This document shows, piece by piece, positions 1 through 9,095 of a DNA stretch of 33,479 bases. This stretch comes from Pseudomonadota bacterium (GTDB taxonomy: Bacteria; Pseudomonadota; Gammaproteobacteria; Legionellales; Legionellaceae). A model generated the notes under the pieces. The model had not been told where the DNA came from. It was given only the letters and a program-made list of their open reading frames with translations, and made no database searches. Made by a program: the position numbers and the translations under genes. Location: positions 1 to 33,479 of the forward strand of contig JAIUOG010000014.1 in NCBI GenBank assembly GCA_020161725.1, in the 5' to 3' direction. Numbering within the stretch: position 1 is the stretch's first letter; each line of letters begins with the position of its first letter.

Positions 1-503
1 AAGCCAACCAACATTCTTGCATGACCTAGGCTTAGCTTTTCTTCACGAATATAAACTTGTACTTCTTTTTCAAGTGATAAAAGCCTTAAGACATTAGCAA
101 TGTGACTTCTTGACTTACCCACTAATAAAGCAATTTCATCTTGTTGAAAATGAAATTCATCAAAAAGACGGCGATAGCCCCCTGCCTCTTCTAATAAATT
201 AAGTTCTTGGCGTTGGATATTTTCTATTAGAGTAACTGCAGCTGCTTGCTCATCTGTATAATTGCCAATCATACAGGGCACTTCATGCAAACCAATTAAA
301 ATCGCTGCACGATAACGTCTTTCACCTGCAATAATTTCATAACGATTAAGCGCTAATTCTCTAACAACTAGAGGCTCGATTAAACCTTGGCTTTTAATTG
401 AATCAGCAAGTTCTTGTAAGGAATCCTCAGCAAAGCTAACTCGCGGCTGATAACGACCTCGTTGCAAACTCTCAATCGGCAATATTTTAAAATGACTTTT
501 CAT
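1..503 (-). CDS. parB: ParB/Spo0J-family partition protein, 3' end outside window
   Basis: I translated this by eye from the minus strand; 167 codons are visible and the gene runs off the left edge. ParB binds parS sites, loads as a CTP-dependent clamp and segregates the origin with ParA. Visible are the N-terminal ParB fold (LPIESLQRGRYQPR), the CTP-binding motifs GERRYRAA and ENIQRQELNLLEEA, and a helix-turn-helix (QDEIALLVGKSRSHIANVLRLL region) that recognises parS. The start is the ATG at 503-501: the frame is open further upstream to a TAA but has no ATG, GTG or TTG there, and the ribosome-binding site is weak. The protein therefore starts almost directly at the nuclease-like fold and lacks the usual N-terminal tail with its GLGRGLDALL-type ParA-contact motif. 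It could be the chromosomal ParB or a ParB-like paralogue. Confidence 0.88.
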   Translation of the reverse strand, partial: MKSHFKILPIESLQRGRYQPRVSFAEDSLQELADSIKSQGLIEPLVVRELALNRYEIIAGERRYRAAILIGLHEVPCMIGNYTDEQAAAVTLIENIQRQELNLLEEAGGYRRLFDEFHFQQDEIALLVGKSRSHIANVLRLLSLEKEVQVYIREEKLSLGHARMLVG

Positions 504-579
504 AAAAAAGGATAAGAAAACCCTAATAAGGTTTGCAAAAAGGACAAATTTTAATTCATCTTAAGATAAAAGCAAGAAA

Positions 580-1056
580 TCAGCCTAAGCTTAAGCCAGG
601 AGTCGAAACTTCAACTTCTCTCTTATTCGTTTGATTTGCAAAAATGCTTAAGACGGAAGCCTTAGGCATTGGCAACAATTCCGCTTTTAATTTAGGATGA
701 TTTGCTAATAAGGCATTCACTTCCGCCTTCATAAAGCTATCATTCGAATTTAAAATTGCCTTTGCAAATCGAAGTGCTTTAACATCACCTTTTTCAGCAT
801 AAACTTGGCTTAAAGCGAACATAGCATTAGTAAGGCCTTGTTCGGCTGATTTTTCCATCCAAGCCAGATATTGAGCAGAGCCTTTAGGAAAGCTTTCTGC
901 TAATTTATATTGAGCCATAGAATTACCACGCTCTGCCTCTCTTTTGTATTTTCTATAAGCAGTTACGATGGCCATTTTGTCTTCATGCTTTTGTTGCGTA
1001 TTGGCATTCAAACTAATAGGTTCATCGAGATAAGCAGCAGTATTCGTGTATTGCAT
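580..1056 (-). CDS. Small Sel1-like repeat (TPR-like) protein
   Basis: 158 residues with no signal peptide or membrane segment. Residues about 46-100 form one to two Sel1-like repeats (SMAQYKLAESF, then AWMEKSAEQGLTNAMFALSQVYAEKG), the A-xx-L-G/A helix-pair pattern used as a protein-interaction scaffold. Sel1 proteins are abundant in Legionella and some are effectors or regulators, but this one is short and has no other domain, so only a scaffold role can be suggested. The N-terminal 40 residues look disordered. No good Shine-Dalgarno precedes the ATG at 1056; an internal ATG at codon 28 is an alternative. An 8-bp-arm inverted repeat lies just upstream (1067-1085). Confidence 0.6.
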   Translation of the reverse strand: MQYTNTAAYLDEPISLNANTQQKHEDKMAIVTAYRKYKREAERGNSMAQYKLAESFPKGSAQYLAWMEKSAEQGLTNAMFALSQVYAEKGDVKALRFAKAILNSNDSFMKAEVNALLANHPKLKAELLPMPKASVLSIFANQTNKREVEVSTPGLSLG

Positions 1057-1066
1057 AGGAGTAAAC

Positions 1067-1085
1067 CATTAAATACAATTTAATG
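1067..1085. promoter_or_regulatory. Inverted repeat upstream of the Sel1 gene
   Basis: CATTAAAT-ACA-ATTTAATG is a perfect 8-bp-arm inverted repeat with a 3-nt spacer, 10 nt before the Sel1-gene ATG on the minus strand. Its position in the leader suits an operator or a small hairpin affecting translation. It is very AT-rich, so chance is possible. Confidence 0.35.
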
Positions 1086-1145
1086 ATTACACAATATAGA
1101 CTAAAAATTACCGAAATCTTAAGAAAAACAAACTTTACAAAAAAA

Positions 1146-1892
1146 TTACACTTTGTGATAAATATACCAAAATATATGGAAGAGCATATGAGAAATAATG
1201 GCAGCCACTAAACCGTATTGCCAATATAACCAACCAAAAATGAGTGCCTGACTAGTGTAAATCAACAAAATAATATAAATAAAACGTCGACTTGAAACGC
1301 AACCTGCAGCAATATAAGCAGGTAATTGGCTTGCACCATAGAGTAATCCACTAAGAAAAGCTGACATCCAAAAGATAGCCATTGTTTTCTGCCCGTAAAA
1401 AAGAATAGAAAAAAAGGCAATTAAATTCATTAAACCAAAGCGTGCAAAAATTTCCTCAGTCATCCCATTATATAAGATACAACCATCGGCCTTAATTGCA
1501 GCACGCATTTCGGTCATCGTTGTAATGGTTTTTTCATCTAAAAAACTAGAACCAATTCCATAATAAAGTAAGCAAAATATGACGATAGCGAGTAGGGTAT
1601 AGAGAATTAAAGGCAAGATAAATTCTTGAATTTCTGCAAAAACAGGCTGGCCTTGTATTAAAGAATCTAAGGGACTTGCCCTCAATCCTGTCTTAGTTGC
1701 AATGATAGTACCGGCAAAACACATGATAAAAGCCATGAGAAGCGTTTGTATCGTAGCCATTGTGCTGATTCGTTTCTGCAATTCTTGCGAATTTTGTTTT
1801 AATAAAAAATGAATTAGGCGAGGAATAGTAATAACAATACCCGGAATGCTTAAGGAAAATAATACGATAATAAGTGGCCAATTAATTTCCAT
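1146..1892 (-). CDS. CPBP-family (Abi/CAAX-like) membrane protein, possibly inactive
   Basis: 248 residues with about seven to eight hydrophobic segments. The CPBP glutamic protease/bacteriocin-processing family is recognised from EEIFARFG at residues 146-153 (EExxxR: E146, E147, R151), a downstream membrane segment, and SHMLFHIF near 234-241. Family members cleave substrates in the inner membrane. The second motif is normally FxxxH; here the matching stretch reads YGASQ (185-189), with Gln in place of the catalytic His. The last motif is HxxxH (H235, H239) instead of HxxxN/D. It may be a degenerate or non-proteolytic relative. It is divergent from the SRPBCC gene across 68 bp. Confidence 0.7.
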   Translation of the reverse strand: MEINWPLIIVLFSLSIPGIVITIPRLIHFLLKQNSQELQKRISTMATIQTLLMAFIMCFAGTIIATKTGLRASPLDSLIQGQPVFAEIQEFILPLILYTLLAIVIFCLLYYGIGSSFLDEKTITTMTEMRAAIKADGCILYNGMTEEIFARFGLMNLIAFFSILFYGQKTMAIFWMSAFLSGLLYGASQLPAYIAAGCVSSRRFIYIILLIYTSQALIFGWLYWQYGLVAAIISHMLFHIFWYIYHKV

Positions 1893-1921
1893 ACCTACGT
1901 CCTTTCTTATATTGCTTTAAT

Positions 1922-1935
1922 CTTATTATAATAAG
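1922..1935. promoter_or_regulatory. Palindrome with -10-like boxes on both strands
   Basis: CTTATTATAATAAG is a perfect 14-bp palindrome in the 68-bp gap between the divergent CPBP and SRPBCC genes. By symmetry it contains TATAAT on the plus strand (1927-1932) and on the minus strand (1930-1925), so it could be a shared bidirectional promoter core or an operator covering both. No strong -35 box is visible on either side. Confidence 0.45.
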
Positions 1936-1960
1936 GTTTAGCGATTTTGAAGGGTATATT

Positions 1961-2410
1961 ATGAATAAAATAATTGAAAAGTCAGTAGAAATAAAAGCCT
2001 CTATTGAAATGGTTTGGCAGGCTGTAAATAACTATCGACATTTCAATCAATGGTTTCGCGTTCGATTTAAAGAACCCTTTGCTGAAGGGAAAACTTCGAT
2101 AGGGGCGTTTAGTTATCCTGGTTATGAGTCTCTTAATATTGAGTTAACACCAGTGAAAATTGACCCTCTCAAGTATTTTTCTTTTCATTGGCACCCTTAT
2201 GCCGTGAATCCTGAAATAGATTATTCAAATGAAACCTGTACCTTGGTTGAATTTATCTTGGAAGAAAGTCCTACAGCAGTTCGCCTTAGCTTTAAGGAGT
2301 CAGGTTTTGAAAAATTACCTAAAGCACGCCAGGATGAGGCTTTTAAAATGAATGAAGAAGGCTGGGATGAGCAAATCAAAAATATAGCAAATTATCTTAA
2401 ACCACTTTAA
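1961..2410 (+). CDS. SRPBCC (START/AHSA1-like) domain protein
   Basis: 149 residues forming one helix-grip domain. It begins IIEKSVEIKASIEMVWQAVNNY, typical of polyketide-cyclase/AHSA1-type SRPBCC proteins in which the first strand leads to a helix beginning with a Trp-containing VW motif. A central F-S-F-x-W-H-P-Y segment and a C-terminal amphipathic helix (EGWDEQIKNIANYL) fit the AHSA1 subgroup. These proteins bind hydrophobic ligands; no substrate can be named. There is an AGGG-type ribosome-binding site 7 nt before the ATG. It is a single gene, convergent with ndh, with a hairpin between them. Confidence 0.8.
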   Translation: MNKIIEKSVEIKASIEMVWQAVNNYRHFNQWFRVRFKEPFAEGKTSIGAFSYPGYESLNIELTPVKIDPLKYFSFHWHPYAVNPEIDYSNETCTLVEFILEESPTAVRLSFKESGFEKLPKARQDEAFKMNEEGWDEQIKNIANYLKPL

Positions 2411-2411
2411 T

Positions 2412-2440
2412 TACCCTTTCTCCCTTGTGGGAGAGGGGTA
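2412..2440. terminator. Hairpin between convergent genes, dispersed repeat copy
   Basis: Arms TACCCTTTCTCCC and GGGAGAGGGGTA pair around a TTGT loop with one bulged T and G-U pairs, immediately after the SRPBCC stop and before the end of ndh. There is no T-run on either side. The core CTCCCTTGTGGGAGAG recurs near 27189-27207 in the opposite orientation, so it is also a dispersed repeat. Confidence 0.5.
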
Positions 2441-2457
2441 TTTAGACAGCCTCATCA

Positions 2458-3780
2458 TTAAAACTTATTAAAATGTAACTTCATACGTGGCCTCAATTTT
2501 AAAATTCGAGATCTCGCAATTTTAAACCAAAGAGCTGTCCAAAAGCCGTATAAAGTTACAAGATGAAGAAAATAAAGTGTACGATAAGTAAACAGTGCTA
2601 TTTTCCCGCTAACGTAATACTGAACCTTATTGGCCTTTAAATTTCCATAGGCACCATAGGTAGCTAGAGCGATGATGGAACCTTTATCATGATATTTAAA
2701 ATGAGGGCGTATTTTATTTTTGTTTCTGTATTTATCTGTCAAAATTTTAGCTAAATAAAGTGCTTCCTGATGAGCTGCTTGTGCTTTTGCTGGTACTAGA
2801 ATTTTAGTTTCTCTATCCACCAAATGTGCGCAATCACCTATTGCATAAATATTGGCGTCCATCGTTGTTTGTAAACAAGCATTCACAACTAAACGGTTAA
2901 CAGAATCGGTTTCTAAACCTATTTTTTTAAGAAATAAAGGCGCTTTTATCCCTGCTGCCCAAACACAAATATCGGCGGGAATAAATTGACCACTTTGAGT
3001 ATAAAGGCCATTTGCTGCCACTTCAATAACCGATTCATTAAGATAGATTTTGGTATTTAACCCCATTAACTTTTCATTGACTGCTGCAGCAACTCCTTCA
3101 GGCAAACCAGCTAAAATTCTATCTCCCGACTCAATTAAACTAATGGTGATTTGCTTAATTGCGGGGTTATCTAAGCCATAGGTTGATACTTCTCTTAATG
3201 AACGATGCAATTCAGCTGCAAGCTCAATGCCGGTAGCACCTGCACCTACGATGGCAATATTTAAAACAGGCGATTTATTTGAATGATAATTAAGAGACAG
3301 TAAGAAATTTAAATATTTTTGATTAAAAGCATTGGCTTCTTGTAGATTATCTAAACTTAAACAAAATTGTTTGACTCCTGGAATTTTAAAATCATTGCCT
3401 CGGCTACCTACAGCAATAACCAAGGTATCATAAGCTAACTGCCTTTCATCGATAATAATTTTGCCTAGCTCATCCTTAATAGGCGCTAAAATAATCTGTT
3501 TATTTTGCTTATCGAGATTAACCATTCGACCTGGTTGATAGGAATAATAATTTAAAGCGCCATGAGCAAAATAATTGAGCTGATCGATATTCGAATCAAG
3601 AGAGCCTGCAGCCACTTCATGCAATAGAGGTTTCCATACATGAGTTGATTTATTATCAATTAAAATAATGTGAGCTTCTTTATTTTTGCCTAAAGTTCGA
3701 CCAAGGCGAGTAACCAGTTCTAGACCACCAGCACCGCCTCCAACCACAACAATTTTAGGTATTTCGCTTTGGTTATCCAT
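2458..3780 (-). CDS. ndh: Type II NADH dehydrogenase (NADH:quinone oxidoreductase)
   Basis: 440 residues. It carries an N-terminal FAD-binding Rossmann motif (VVVGGGAGGLELVTRLG, residues ~11-27) and a second NAD(H)-binding motif (IVGAGATGIELAAEL, mid-protein). An ADICVWAAGI-type segment and a YAIGDCAH motif that closes the flavin site are also present. NDH-2 passes electrons from NADH to quinone on the cytoplasmic membrane face without pumping protons. The C-terminal ~60 residues carry a hydrophobic/aromatic stretch (TLYFLHLVTLYGFWTALWF) followed by basic residues, the usual membrane anchor. The start ATG has AAGG 8 nt upstream. It is monocistronic: a hairpin separates it from the glycosidase gene upstream. 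Confidence 0.93.
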   Translation of the reverse strand: MDNQSEIPKIVVVGGGAGGLELVTRLGRTLGKNKEAHIILIDNKSTHVWKPLLHEVAAGSLDSNIDQLNYFAHGALNYYSYQPGRMVNLDKQNKQIILAPIKDELGKIIIDERQLAYDTLVIAVGSRGNDFKIPGVKQFCLSLDNLQEANAFNQKYLNFLLSLNYHSNKSPVLNIAIVGAGATGIELAAELHRSLREVSTYGLDNPAIKQITISLIESGDRILAGLPEGVAAAVNEKLMGLNTKIYLNESVIEVAANGLYTQSGQFIPADICVWAAGIKAPLFLKKIGLETDSVNRLVVNACLQTTMDANIYAIGDCAHLVDRETKILVPAKAQAAHQEALYLAKILTDKYRNKNKIRPHFKYHDKGSIIALATYGAYGNLKANKVQYYVSGKIALFTYRTLYFLHLVTLYGFWTALWFKIARSRILKLRPRMKLHFNKF

Positions 3781-3807
3781 AAATTAACCTTATAAGCTCT
3801 ATTAGAG

Positions 3808-3841
3808 AGAAAGGGTCTCTGATATTTAAGAGACCCTTTCT
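3808..3841. terminator. Strong hairpin after the GH16 gene
   Basis: A perfect 13-bp stem (AGAAAGGGTCTCT / AGAGACCCTTTCT) with an 8-nt loop lies 26 bp past the stop of the minus-strand glycosidase gene and just upstream of ndh. The T-run is poor, so it may be a terminator or an mRNA 3'-end stabiliser. Confidence 0.7.
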
Positions 3842-3866
3842 TATTATTTTAAGTTTAAAATAACAG

Positions 3867-5114
3867 CTAAGGTATTACTACACTATATTTAACTAAAGCA
3901 GACGATTTTCCTGCACAAACCGAATTGAGGTAATAAGTAAAAGTGCCTGAAGTACCGGGTAAGGTTGATTCAGTCCAAGTTAAAGCCTTACCCTGCCATA
4001 ACCCCTGTTGCACCCAATTTTTTACCTGATAATTGTCAATCGCTAAACTACCTGTAGGTTGTTTCCAACTTAAGGTGATTTTTTTCTTATCACTTGAATA
4101 AGTTGAAGTGATATTAGTCGGTGCTTTGCATTCCGTTGGTGCTACCACTTGATAACTTTTGACACTTTGCACATACATAGAGGCTGTTTTTAAATGCGAG
4201 CTGGGTGCGCCAGCATAAGGACCACCTAGTGCAAGATTAACGATGAGATAATAACCTCCATTGGGATCATTAAAACCTCTCATTAATGCATTAGCACCAT
4301 CCGCAGGCAAACTATCGGTTTTTAAAGGCCCCCAGATTTTTGCATTATCAAAATAGCCTGTAATAATATAGCCATTTTTAGTGCTTGCACTATCCTTTTC
4401 CCATTCAAAACCCCAAGTGTGGAAGGCATTATAAAGTTTATCCGTGTTTGTTCTACTAATTAACCTATAACCTGCTCCTTTACAATCTGTGCCGGTACAA
4501 GCAGGATCTTTACCATTAAAATGCAAAGCCGCAGTACTTATATTAAAGGCTGTATTTTTAGGATAAGCCTCCATAATATCGATTTCACCATTAGTTGGCC
4601 AAGGTGTATCTTGGTTAGGTAAAAGCCAAATTGCCGGCCATAAACCATTATTGTAGCTTGCGGGATTAGTACCAGCCTCACAAAGTCCATCATCGCTAGT
4701 TTCGCATTTAGGTAACTTGGCTACGACTTCAAGATAACCATGCGTTAATGAGCTAGTATCCCAAGTTACAGACGGCGTTTCAGCATTATAAGGTGGCGAC
4801 TGTAAATTAGCTCTTGTCATAATTTCACCCGAACGCCAACGAGTACCCACTTTTTCTAAACCTAGTTTTAATTGGCCTGGTTCATTTTTAGAATCACAAT
4901 AACGACTAACATAACTCACATCATAAACGTTGATTTCCCCTGATTTACGGTGATCATAATTGGTTGCTGCAAAATAATTGAGCCCATCCCCTGTTTTATC
5001 GGTCAAAATATTTCTGACAAGACTGCATTGCTTGGCAACATCAAAAGTACAGGGTATAGCATGGCTAATTTGAGAAGCTATTAAAATAGCTAAAGATAAG
5101 TAAATCTTTTGCAT
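3867..5114 (-). CDS. Secreted glycoside hydrolase family 16 protein with C-terminal Fn3-like domain
   Basis: 415 residues. A Sec signal peptide (about residues 1-19, ending SHA) predicts export. The GH16 catalytic core carries GEIDIMEA with nucleophile E177, D179 and acid/base E182, preceded by WPAIWLLP; this is the ExDxxE signature of beta-glucanases/laminarinases. Several Cys in the mature protein suggest disulphides. The last ~85 residues (PTNITSTYSS...ITLSWKQP...YQVKNW) resemble a fibronectin type III domain. A likely role is hydrolysis of beta-1,3(4)-glucans or related host or algal polysaccharides outside the cell; the exact substrate cannot be read. There is a strong AAGGAG site 7 nt before the ATG. 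Monocistronic. Confidence 0.88.
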   Translation of the reverse strand: MQKIYLSLAILIASQISHAIPCTFDVAKQCSLVRNILTDKTGDGLNYFAATNYDHRKSGEINVYDVSYVSRYCDSKNEPGQLKLGLEKVGTRWRSGEIMTRANLQSPPYNAETPSVTWDTSSLTHGYLEVVAKLPKCETSDDGLCEAGTNPASYNNGLWPAIWLLPNQDTPWPTNGEIDIMEAYPKNTAFNISTAALHFNGKDPACTGTDCKGAGYRLISRTNTDKLYNAFHTWGFEWEKDSASTKNGYIITGYFDNAKIWGPLKTDSLPADGANALMRGFNDPNGGYYLIVNLALGGPYAGAPSSHLKTASMYVQSVKSYQVVAPTECKAPTNITSTYSSDKKKITLSWKQPTGSLAIDNYQVKNWVQQGLWQGKALTWTESTLPGTSGTFTYYLNSVCAGKSSALVKYSVVIP

Positions 5115-5205
5115 TACACTCTCCTTAGTATATTATTCACTCCCGCAAAATGCGGCCTAATAATCTAAACGATTAAAAAGAGAAATGCATCTGTATGCTG
5201 TTTTT

Positions 5206-6486
5206 TTAGACTTTAACTTTTTTTAATAAAGAGTAGAAAAAGCCATCGGCTTCGTTAGATTGAGGGAAAATTTGTCGACCGTAACCCGTATTAAGCCCCC
5301 ATGCAGCCTGGATTTCCATAAGCTCACAATCTCTATGTGTGTCTAAGAAAGCCTTAATTTGATGTTCATTTTCGGTTTTCAAAATCGAACAGGTGGCATA
5401 CAAGAAAAGCCCCCCCTCTTTTAAAAGAGGCCAAAGGCTTTGTAAAATAGCTTTTTGTAATTGTGAAATTGCTTCTACTTCTTCCACTGTTCTTAGTAAT
5501 TTAATATCAGGATGCCTTCTGATTACGCCCGTTGCGGAACAGGGTGCATCTAAAAGAATGCGGTCATAAAGCTCACCATTCCAAAAGCGGTTCGGTTCTA
5601 GGGCGTCTGCTAAAATTAAGGTAGCCTTTAGTTTTAGTCGCTCTAAATTCTGCTTTACTCTTTCTAATCTTTTTTCATCTATATCGATAGCGATGCATTC
5701 TTTTAAATTAGGTTCAGTCTCTAAAATATGACAGGTCTTACCCCCTGGGGCAGCACAGGCATCCAATACTTTTTGCCCTTCCTTTAGATCTAATATCTCT
5801 GCAGCAAACTGGGCTGCCTCATCTTGCACCGAAACCAAGCCTTCATTAAACTCAGGTAAAGATTGCACATCGACTGGTTTTTCAAGGCGTATTCCAGTCT
5901 CAGAAAAAGCATGTGGAAATGCTGAAATGGCCTTTTCTTGCAAAAGATTAAGATAGTTTTGCCTTGAAGTCTTTGAAACATTAACTCGTAAACTCATCGG
6001 CGGATGGCTATCATTTGCAGCCAAGATAGCTTGCCAATCATTAGGCCAATCTTTTTGTACTGCTTTAATGAACCATTCAGGGTGGTTAAATAGATAACTT
6101 TTATTAGCGACGAGTTTTGTTTCTATAGTCGCCTCTTCGCGGCAATAATTTCTTAAAACTGCATTAATAAGCCCTTTTGCCCATACTTTTTTTAAGGGAG
6201 TTAAAAGTTCGACCGTTTCTTTTACTGCTGCAAAGGGTGGTTTCTTTAAAAAATGCAGCTGATATAAACCTAATAACAATAATAACCAAAGCTCTATTTC
6301 CTTTGGTCTTTTTTTAACAAATAAATCGGCTATTGCTGATAAACGATAATAATGGCGGCAAACGCCATAACAAAGCTCCTTAGTAAAGGGGCTTAGTTTG
6401 GCATTGGTATTTAATAGAGCTAAGGATTTTTTATCTTTAATAAGGCTAATTAAAATCTTTAACGCATCTAAACGTTCTGTTTTCAT
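5206..6486 (-). CDS. rsmB: 16S rRNA m5C967 methyltransferase RsmB
   Basis: 426 residues, the usual size. The N-terminal ~130 residues are the NusB-like RNA-binding domain; the C-terminal part is a SAM methyltransferase of the Fmu/NOL1 family. Visible are motif I ([12 protein letters not shown]), motif IV with the release cysteine ([17 protein letters not shown]) and motif VI with the catalytic cysteine ([12 protein letters not shown]). It methylates C967 in 16S rRNA. Its ATG overlaps the fmt stop by 4 bp (ATGA), so it is translationally coupled as the last gene of def-fmt-rsmB. Confidence 0.95.
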   Translation of the reverse strand: MKTERLDALKILISLIKDKKSLALLNTNAKLSPFTKELCYGVCRHYYRLSAIADLFVKKRPKEIELWLLLLLGLYQLHFLKKPPFAAVKETVELLTPLKKVWAKGLINAVLRNYCREEATIETKLVANKSYLFNHPEWFIKAVQKDWPNDWQAILAANDSHPPMSLRVNVSKTSRQNYLNLLQEKAISAFPHAFSETGIRLEKPVDVQSLPEFNEGLVSVQDEAAQFAAEILDLKEGQKVLDACAAPGGKTCHILETEPNLKECIAIDIDEKRLERVKQNLERLKLKATLILADALEPNRFWNGELYDRILLDAPCSATGVIRRHPDIKLLRTVEEVEAISQLQKAILQSLWPLLKEGGLFLYATCSILKTENEHQIKAFLDTHRDCELMEIQAAWGLNTGYGRQIFPQSNEADGFFYSLLKKVKV

Positions 6487-7427
6487 CCTAAAACAAAATC
6501 CACCTTGAGTTGGTCACGCTTGGCATTTAACCAATCAGCTACTTTCATTTGTTTTGAGCCTGCAAATTGGATGGATTCAATTAAAATGGCATCTTTGGCA
6601 GTGGCAACTAAAATCCCTTTTTTATCAATAGAAAGAACAGTGCCTGGCTTTTTATCGCCCGTATAATCCACTATTTTTGCTTCAAAAATTCTAAAAACAT
6701 CCTCATTTATTTTGCTATAAGCAATTGGCCAAGGGTTATAACCTCTAATTTGTCTATCAATTACCTCGGCAGATTGTTGCCAGTTAATTTCAGCATCTTC
6801 TTTATTAATTTTAGGTGCATAAGTTGCCAAATCATTATTTTGTTTTTGAGGCGAAGCTTTACCTGTAGCTAATAGCTCCAGGGTTTCTAATAAGGGGGCT
6901 GCACTGATTTCAGAAAGCCTATCATGTAAACTTTTTGCAGTATCATGAGGATAAAGCGGGCAAGTCACTTCGATTAACTTATCACCTGTATCCATACCAG
7001 CATCCATTTGCATAATGGTAACCCCAGTGTCTTTATCACCATGTAAAATCGCTTGCTGAATAGGAGAAGCCCCTCGCCATGCTGGCAATTTCGAGGCATG
7101 AACATTAATACAACCTAAGCGTGGAAGAGCTAAAATACGTTTGGGTAAGATAAGACCATAGGCAATCACCACTAAGATATCCGGTTTTAAATTTGCTAAT
7201 TCAGCAATGGATTCTTCGCTTTTAAAATTAAGAGGCTGATATACAGGAACATTATTTTCTAATGCCCAAGTCTTTGCAGCAGATGGCTGCATCTTTCTAC
7301 CTCGACCAGCCGGCCTATCTGGTTGTGTAAACACAGCTAAAAGCTCATGTTTTGATTCATACAGTGCATTCAATGAGGGAAGCACGAATTCAGGCGTACC
7401 TGCGAAAACAATTTTTAAATTTGACAT
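6483..7427 (-). CDS. fmt: Methionyl-tRNA formyltransferase
   Basis: 314 residues, full length. Formylates initiator Met-tRNA using 10-formyl-tetrahydrofolate. The N-terminal Rossmann-like catalytic domain begins [14 protein letters not shown] and carries [17 protein letters not shown] (catalytic Asn and His) and [15 protein letters not shown] (catalytic Asp). The C-terminal OB-fold tRNA-binding domain follows ([21 protein letters not shown]). The start overlaps the def stop in TAATG and the stop overlaps the rsmB start, so the three genes form one tightly coupled operon. Confidence 0.96.
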   Translation of the reverse strand: MSNLKIVFAGTPEFVLPSLNALYESKHELLAVFTQPDRPAGRGRKMQPSAAKTWALENNVPVYQPLNFKSEESIAELANLKPDILVVIAYGLILPKRILALPRLGCINVHASKLPAWRGASPIQQAILHGDKDTGVTIMQMDAGMDTGDKLIEVTCPLYPHDTAKSLHDRLSEISAAPLLETLELLATGKASPQKQNNDLATYAPKINKEDAEINWQQSAEVIDRQIRGYNPWPIAYSKINEDVFRIFEAKIVDYTGDKKPGTVLSIDKKGILVATAKDAILIESIQFAGSKQMKVADWLNAKRDQLKVDFVLG

Positions 7428-7936
7428 TATTTACGGCTATGTTGACGTTTAAATTTATCCAACTTACGGCGAGCTAAACTGCGCTTTAAGGGAGAGAGAA
7501 GGTCGATAAATAATTTACCATTTAAATGGTCAATTTCATGCTGGAAACATTCGCCTAATAAACCATCTGCAGTCATTTCAAAAGACTTACCAAAACGATC
7601 TAGAGCACGAACTGTCACCTGTTTTGCTCGTTTCACCTTGTCGTAGGCACTGGGAACCGATAAACAACCCTCTTCGTATTCACATTCCCCTTCCGAAGCA
7701 ATAATTTCAGGGTTAATGATAACGATTTGCTGTTTTTTATCGCCAACAACATCAATAACGGATAAACGAAGGCTAATACCTATTTGAGGCGCGGCAAGAC
7801 CAACACCATTCGCGTGATACATTGTTTCAAACATATCATCAATTAAAGTTTGCAATTCATCATCAAATTTCTCAACAGGTTTAGCTACCTTACGTAACAC
7901 TTCCTCAGGTAAATAAACTATCTTGTGAATGGCCAT
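7427..7936 (-). CDS. def: Peptide deformylase
   Basis: 169 residues. Removes the formyl group from nascent N-terminal fMet. All three family motifs are present: [10 protein letters not shown] (motif 1), EGCLSVP (motif 2, metal-ligand Cys) and QHEIDHLNG (motif 3, two metal-ligand His and catalytic Glu). It is the first gene of the def-fmt-rsmB operon and is divergent from dprA. The Shine-Dalgarno before the ATG at 7936 is weak. Confidence 0.96.
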   Translation of the reverse strand: MAIHKIVYLPEEVLRKVAKPVEKFDDELQTLIDDMFETMYHANGVGLAAPQIGISLRLSVIDVVGDKKQQIVIINPEIIASEGECEYEEGCLSVPSAYDKVKRAKQVTVRALDRFGKSFEMTADGLLGECFQHEIDHLNGKLFIDLLSPLKRSLARRKLDKFKRQHSRK

Positions 7937-8025
7937 AATTTTCTAACTCAATTGAAAAGATGCATGATATTATCGTCGATAGCTTAATAAGCTGCAAGTC
8001 CAATACAAACACGGAAGCTAACAAA

Positions 8026-9093
8026 ATGAATAATTTACGCTATTTTCTTGCCTTAAATCGCATGAGGCAAATTGGCCCTCGTACTATTTTAAAATTATTA
8101 AAACGCTGGCCTAATTTAGAAGAGCTTTTCCTGTTGAAGGAAAACGAACTTGAATTGGCAGGTTTACCTTCTAAATTAGTTACCATTATTAAAGATTATC
8201 CTCTCAATAAGACAGACGACGATTTTCTTTGGGCTGAGACAAACAATCATCATTTAATTTGTCTTGACTCTCCTCTTTACCCCAATTTATTAAAAGAGAT
8301 ATATGCCCCTCCCATTATTCTTTATGCAAAGGGCAATATAAATGTTTTTAATTCAACTTGTCTTGCCATCGTAGGTAGTCGCAAACCCTCTATTACCGGT
8401 CAAGAAAATGCTAAAAATTTTGCCTATGATTTAGCCTTAAATGGCCTTACGATTGTCAGCGGGCTTGCCCTAGGCATTGATGCTGAGGCTCATCGTGGAA
8501 CACTCATGGCAAAAGGCAAAACAATCGCTGTAATGGGGACCGGTATTGATCAAATCTATCCTCGCGCACATAGCAAGCTTGCTGAAGAAATAAGCGAAAA
8601 TGGGCTCATTATAAGTGAATTTCCATTAAAAATCAGTGCAAACCCTAGACATTTTCCCCAGAGAAATCGTATAATAAGTGGTTTATCATTATCCACATTG
8701 GTTATTGAGGCCGCAATTAGCAGTGGTTCTTTAATTACTGCGCGTTTTGCACTTGAACAGAATAGAGATGTTTTAGCAATACCGAGTTCTATTCATAACC
8801 CTGTCGCTGCTGGTTGCCATCATTTGCTAAAACAAGGCGCAAAGCTCGTGACGAAGAGCCAGGATGTGCTAGAAGAATTAAATCTTCCCATCCTCAATGT
8901 AAAAGAGAAAAAAGAACCAACTCTTGCTATTAATGATAAAAAACTAGTAAAGTGCATTGGCTTTGAAATAACGTCTATTGATGAGTTAGTCACGCGCTCT
9001 GGCCTAGATGTTGGTGAAATCATGATTCTTGTTACAAATCTTGAATTAGCTGGCGTTATTAAAGCCGTACCAGGCGGTTATATGAGGTGTTAA
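8026..9093 (+). CDS. dprA: DNA-processing protein DprA
   Basis: About 355 residues from the ATG at 8026, chosen because GGAAG lies ~9 nt upstream and MNNLRYFLALNRMRQIGPR is where family similarity begins. An ATG at 7960 would add 22 unconvincing residues. DprA binds incoming single-stranded DNA and loads RecA during natural transformation. There is an N-terminal SAM-like helical region, then the extended Rossmann fold with IVGSRKPS, TIVSGLALGIDAEAHRG, AVMGTGIDQIYP, FPQRNRIISGLS and SGSLITARFALEQ. A C-terminal winged helix (DELVTRSGLDVGEIMILVTNLELAG) follows. First gene of dprA-smg-topA. Confidence 0.94.
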   Translation: MNNLRYFLALNRMRQIGPRTILKLLKRWPNLEELFLLKENELELAGLPSKLVTIIKDYPLNKTDDDFLWAETNNHHLICLDSPLYPNLLKEIYAPPIILYAKGNINVFNSTCLAIVGSRKPSITGQENAKNFAYDLALNGLTIVSGLALGIDAEAHRGTLMAKGKTIAVMGTGIDQIYPRAHSKLAEEISENGLIISEFPLKISANPRHFPQRNRIISGLSLSTLVIEAAISSGSLITARFALEQNRDVLAIPSSIHNPVAAGCHHLLKQGAKLVTKSQDVLEELNLPILNVKEKKEPTLAINDKKLVKCIGFEITSIDELVTRSGLDVGEIMILVTNLELAGVIKAVPGGYMRC

Positions 9094-9095
9094 TT

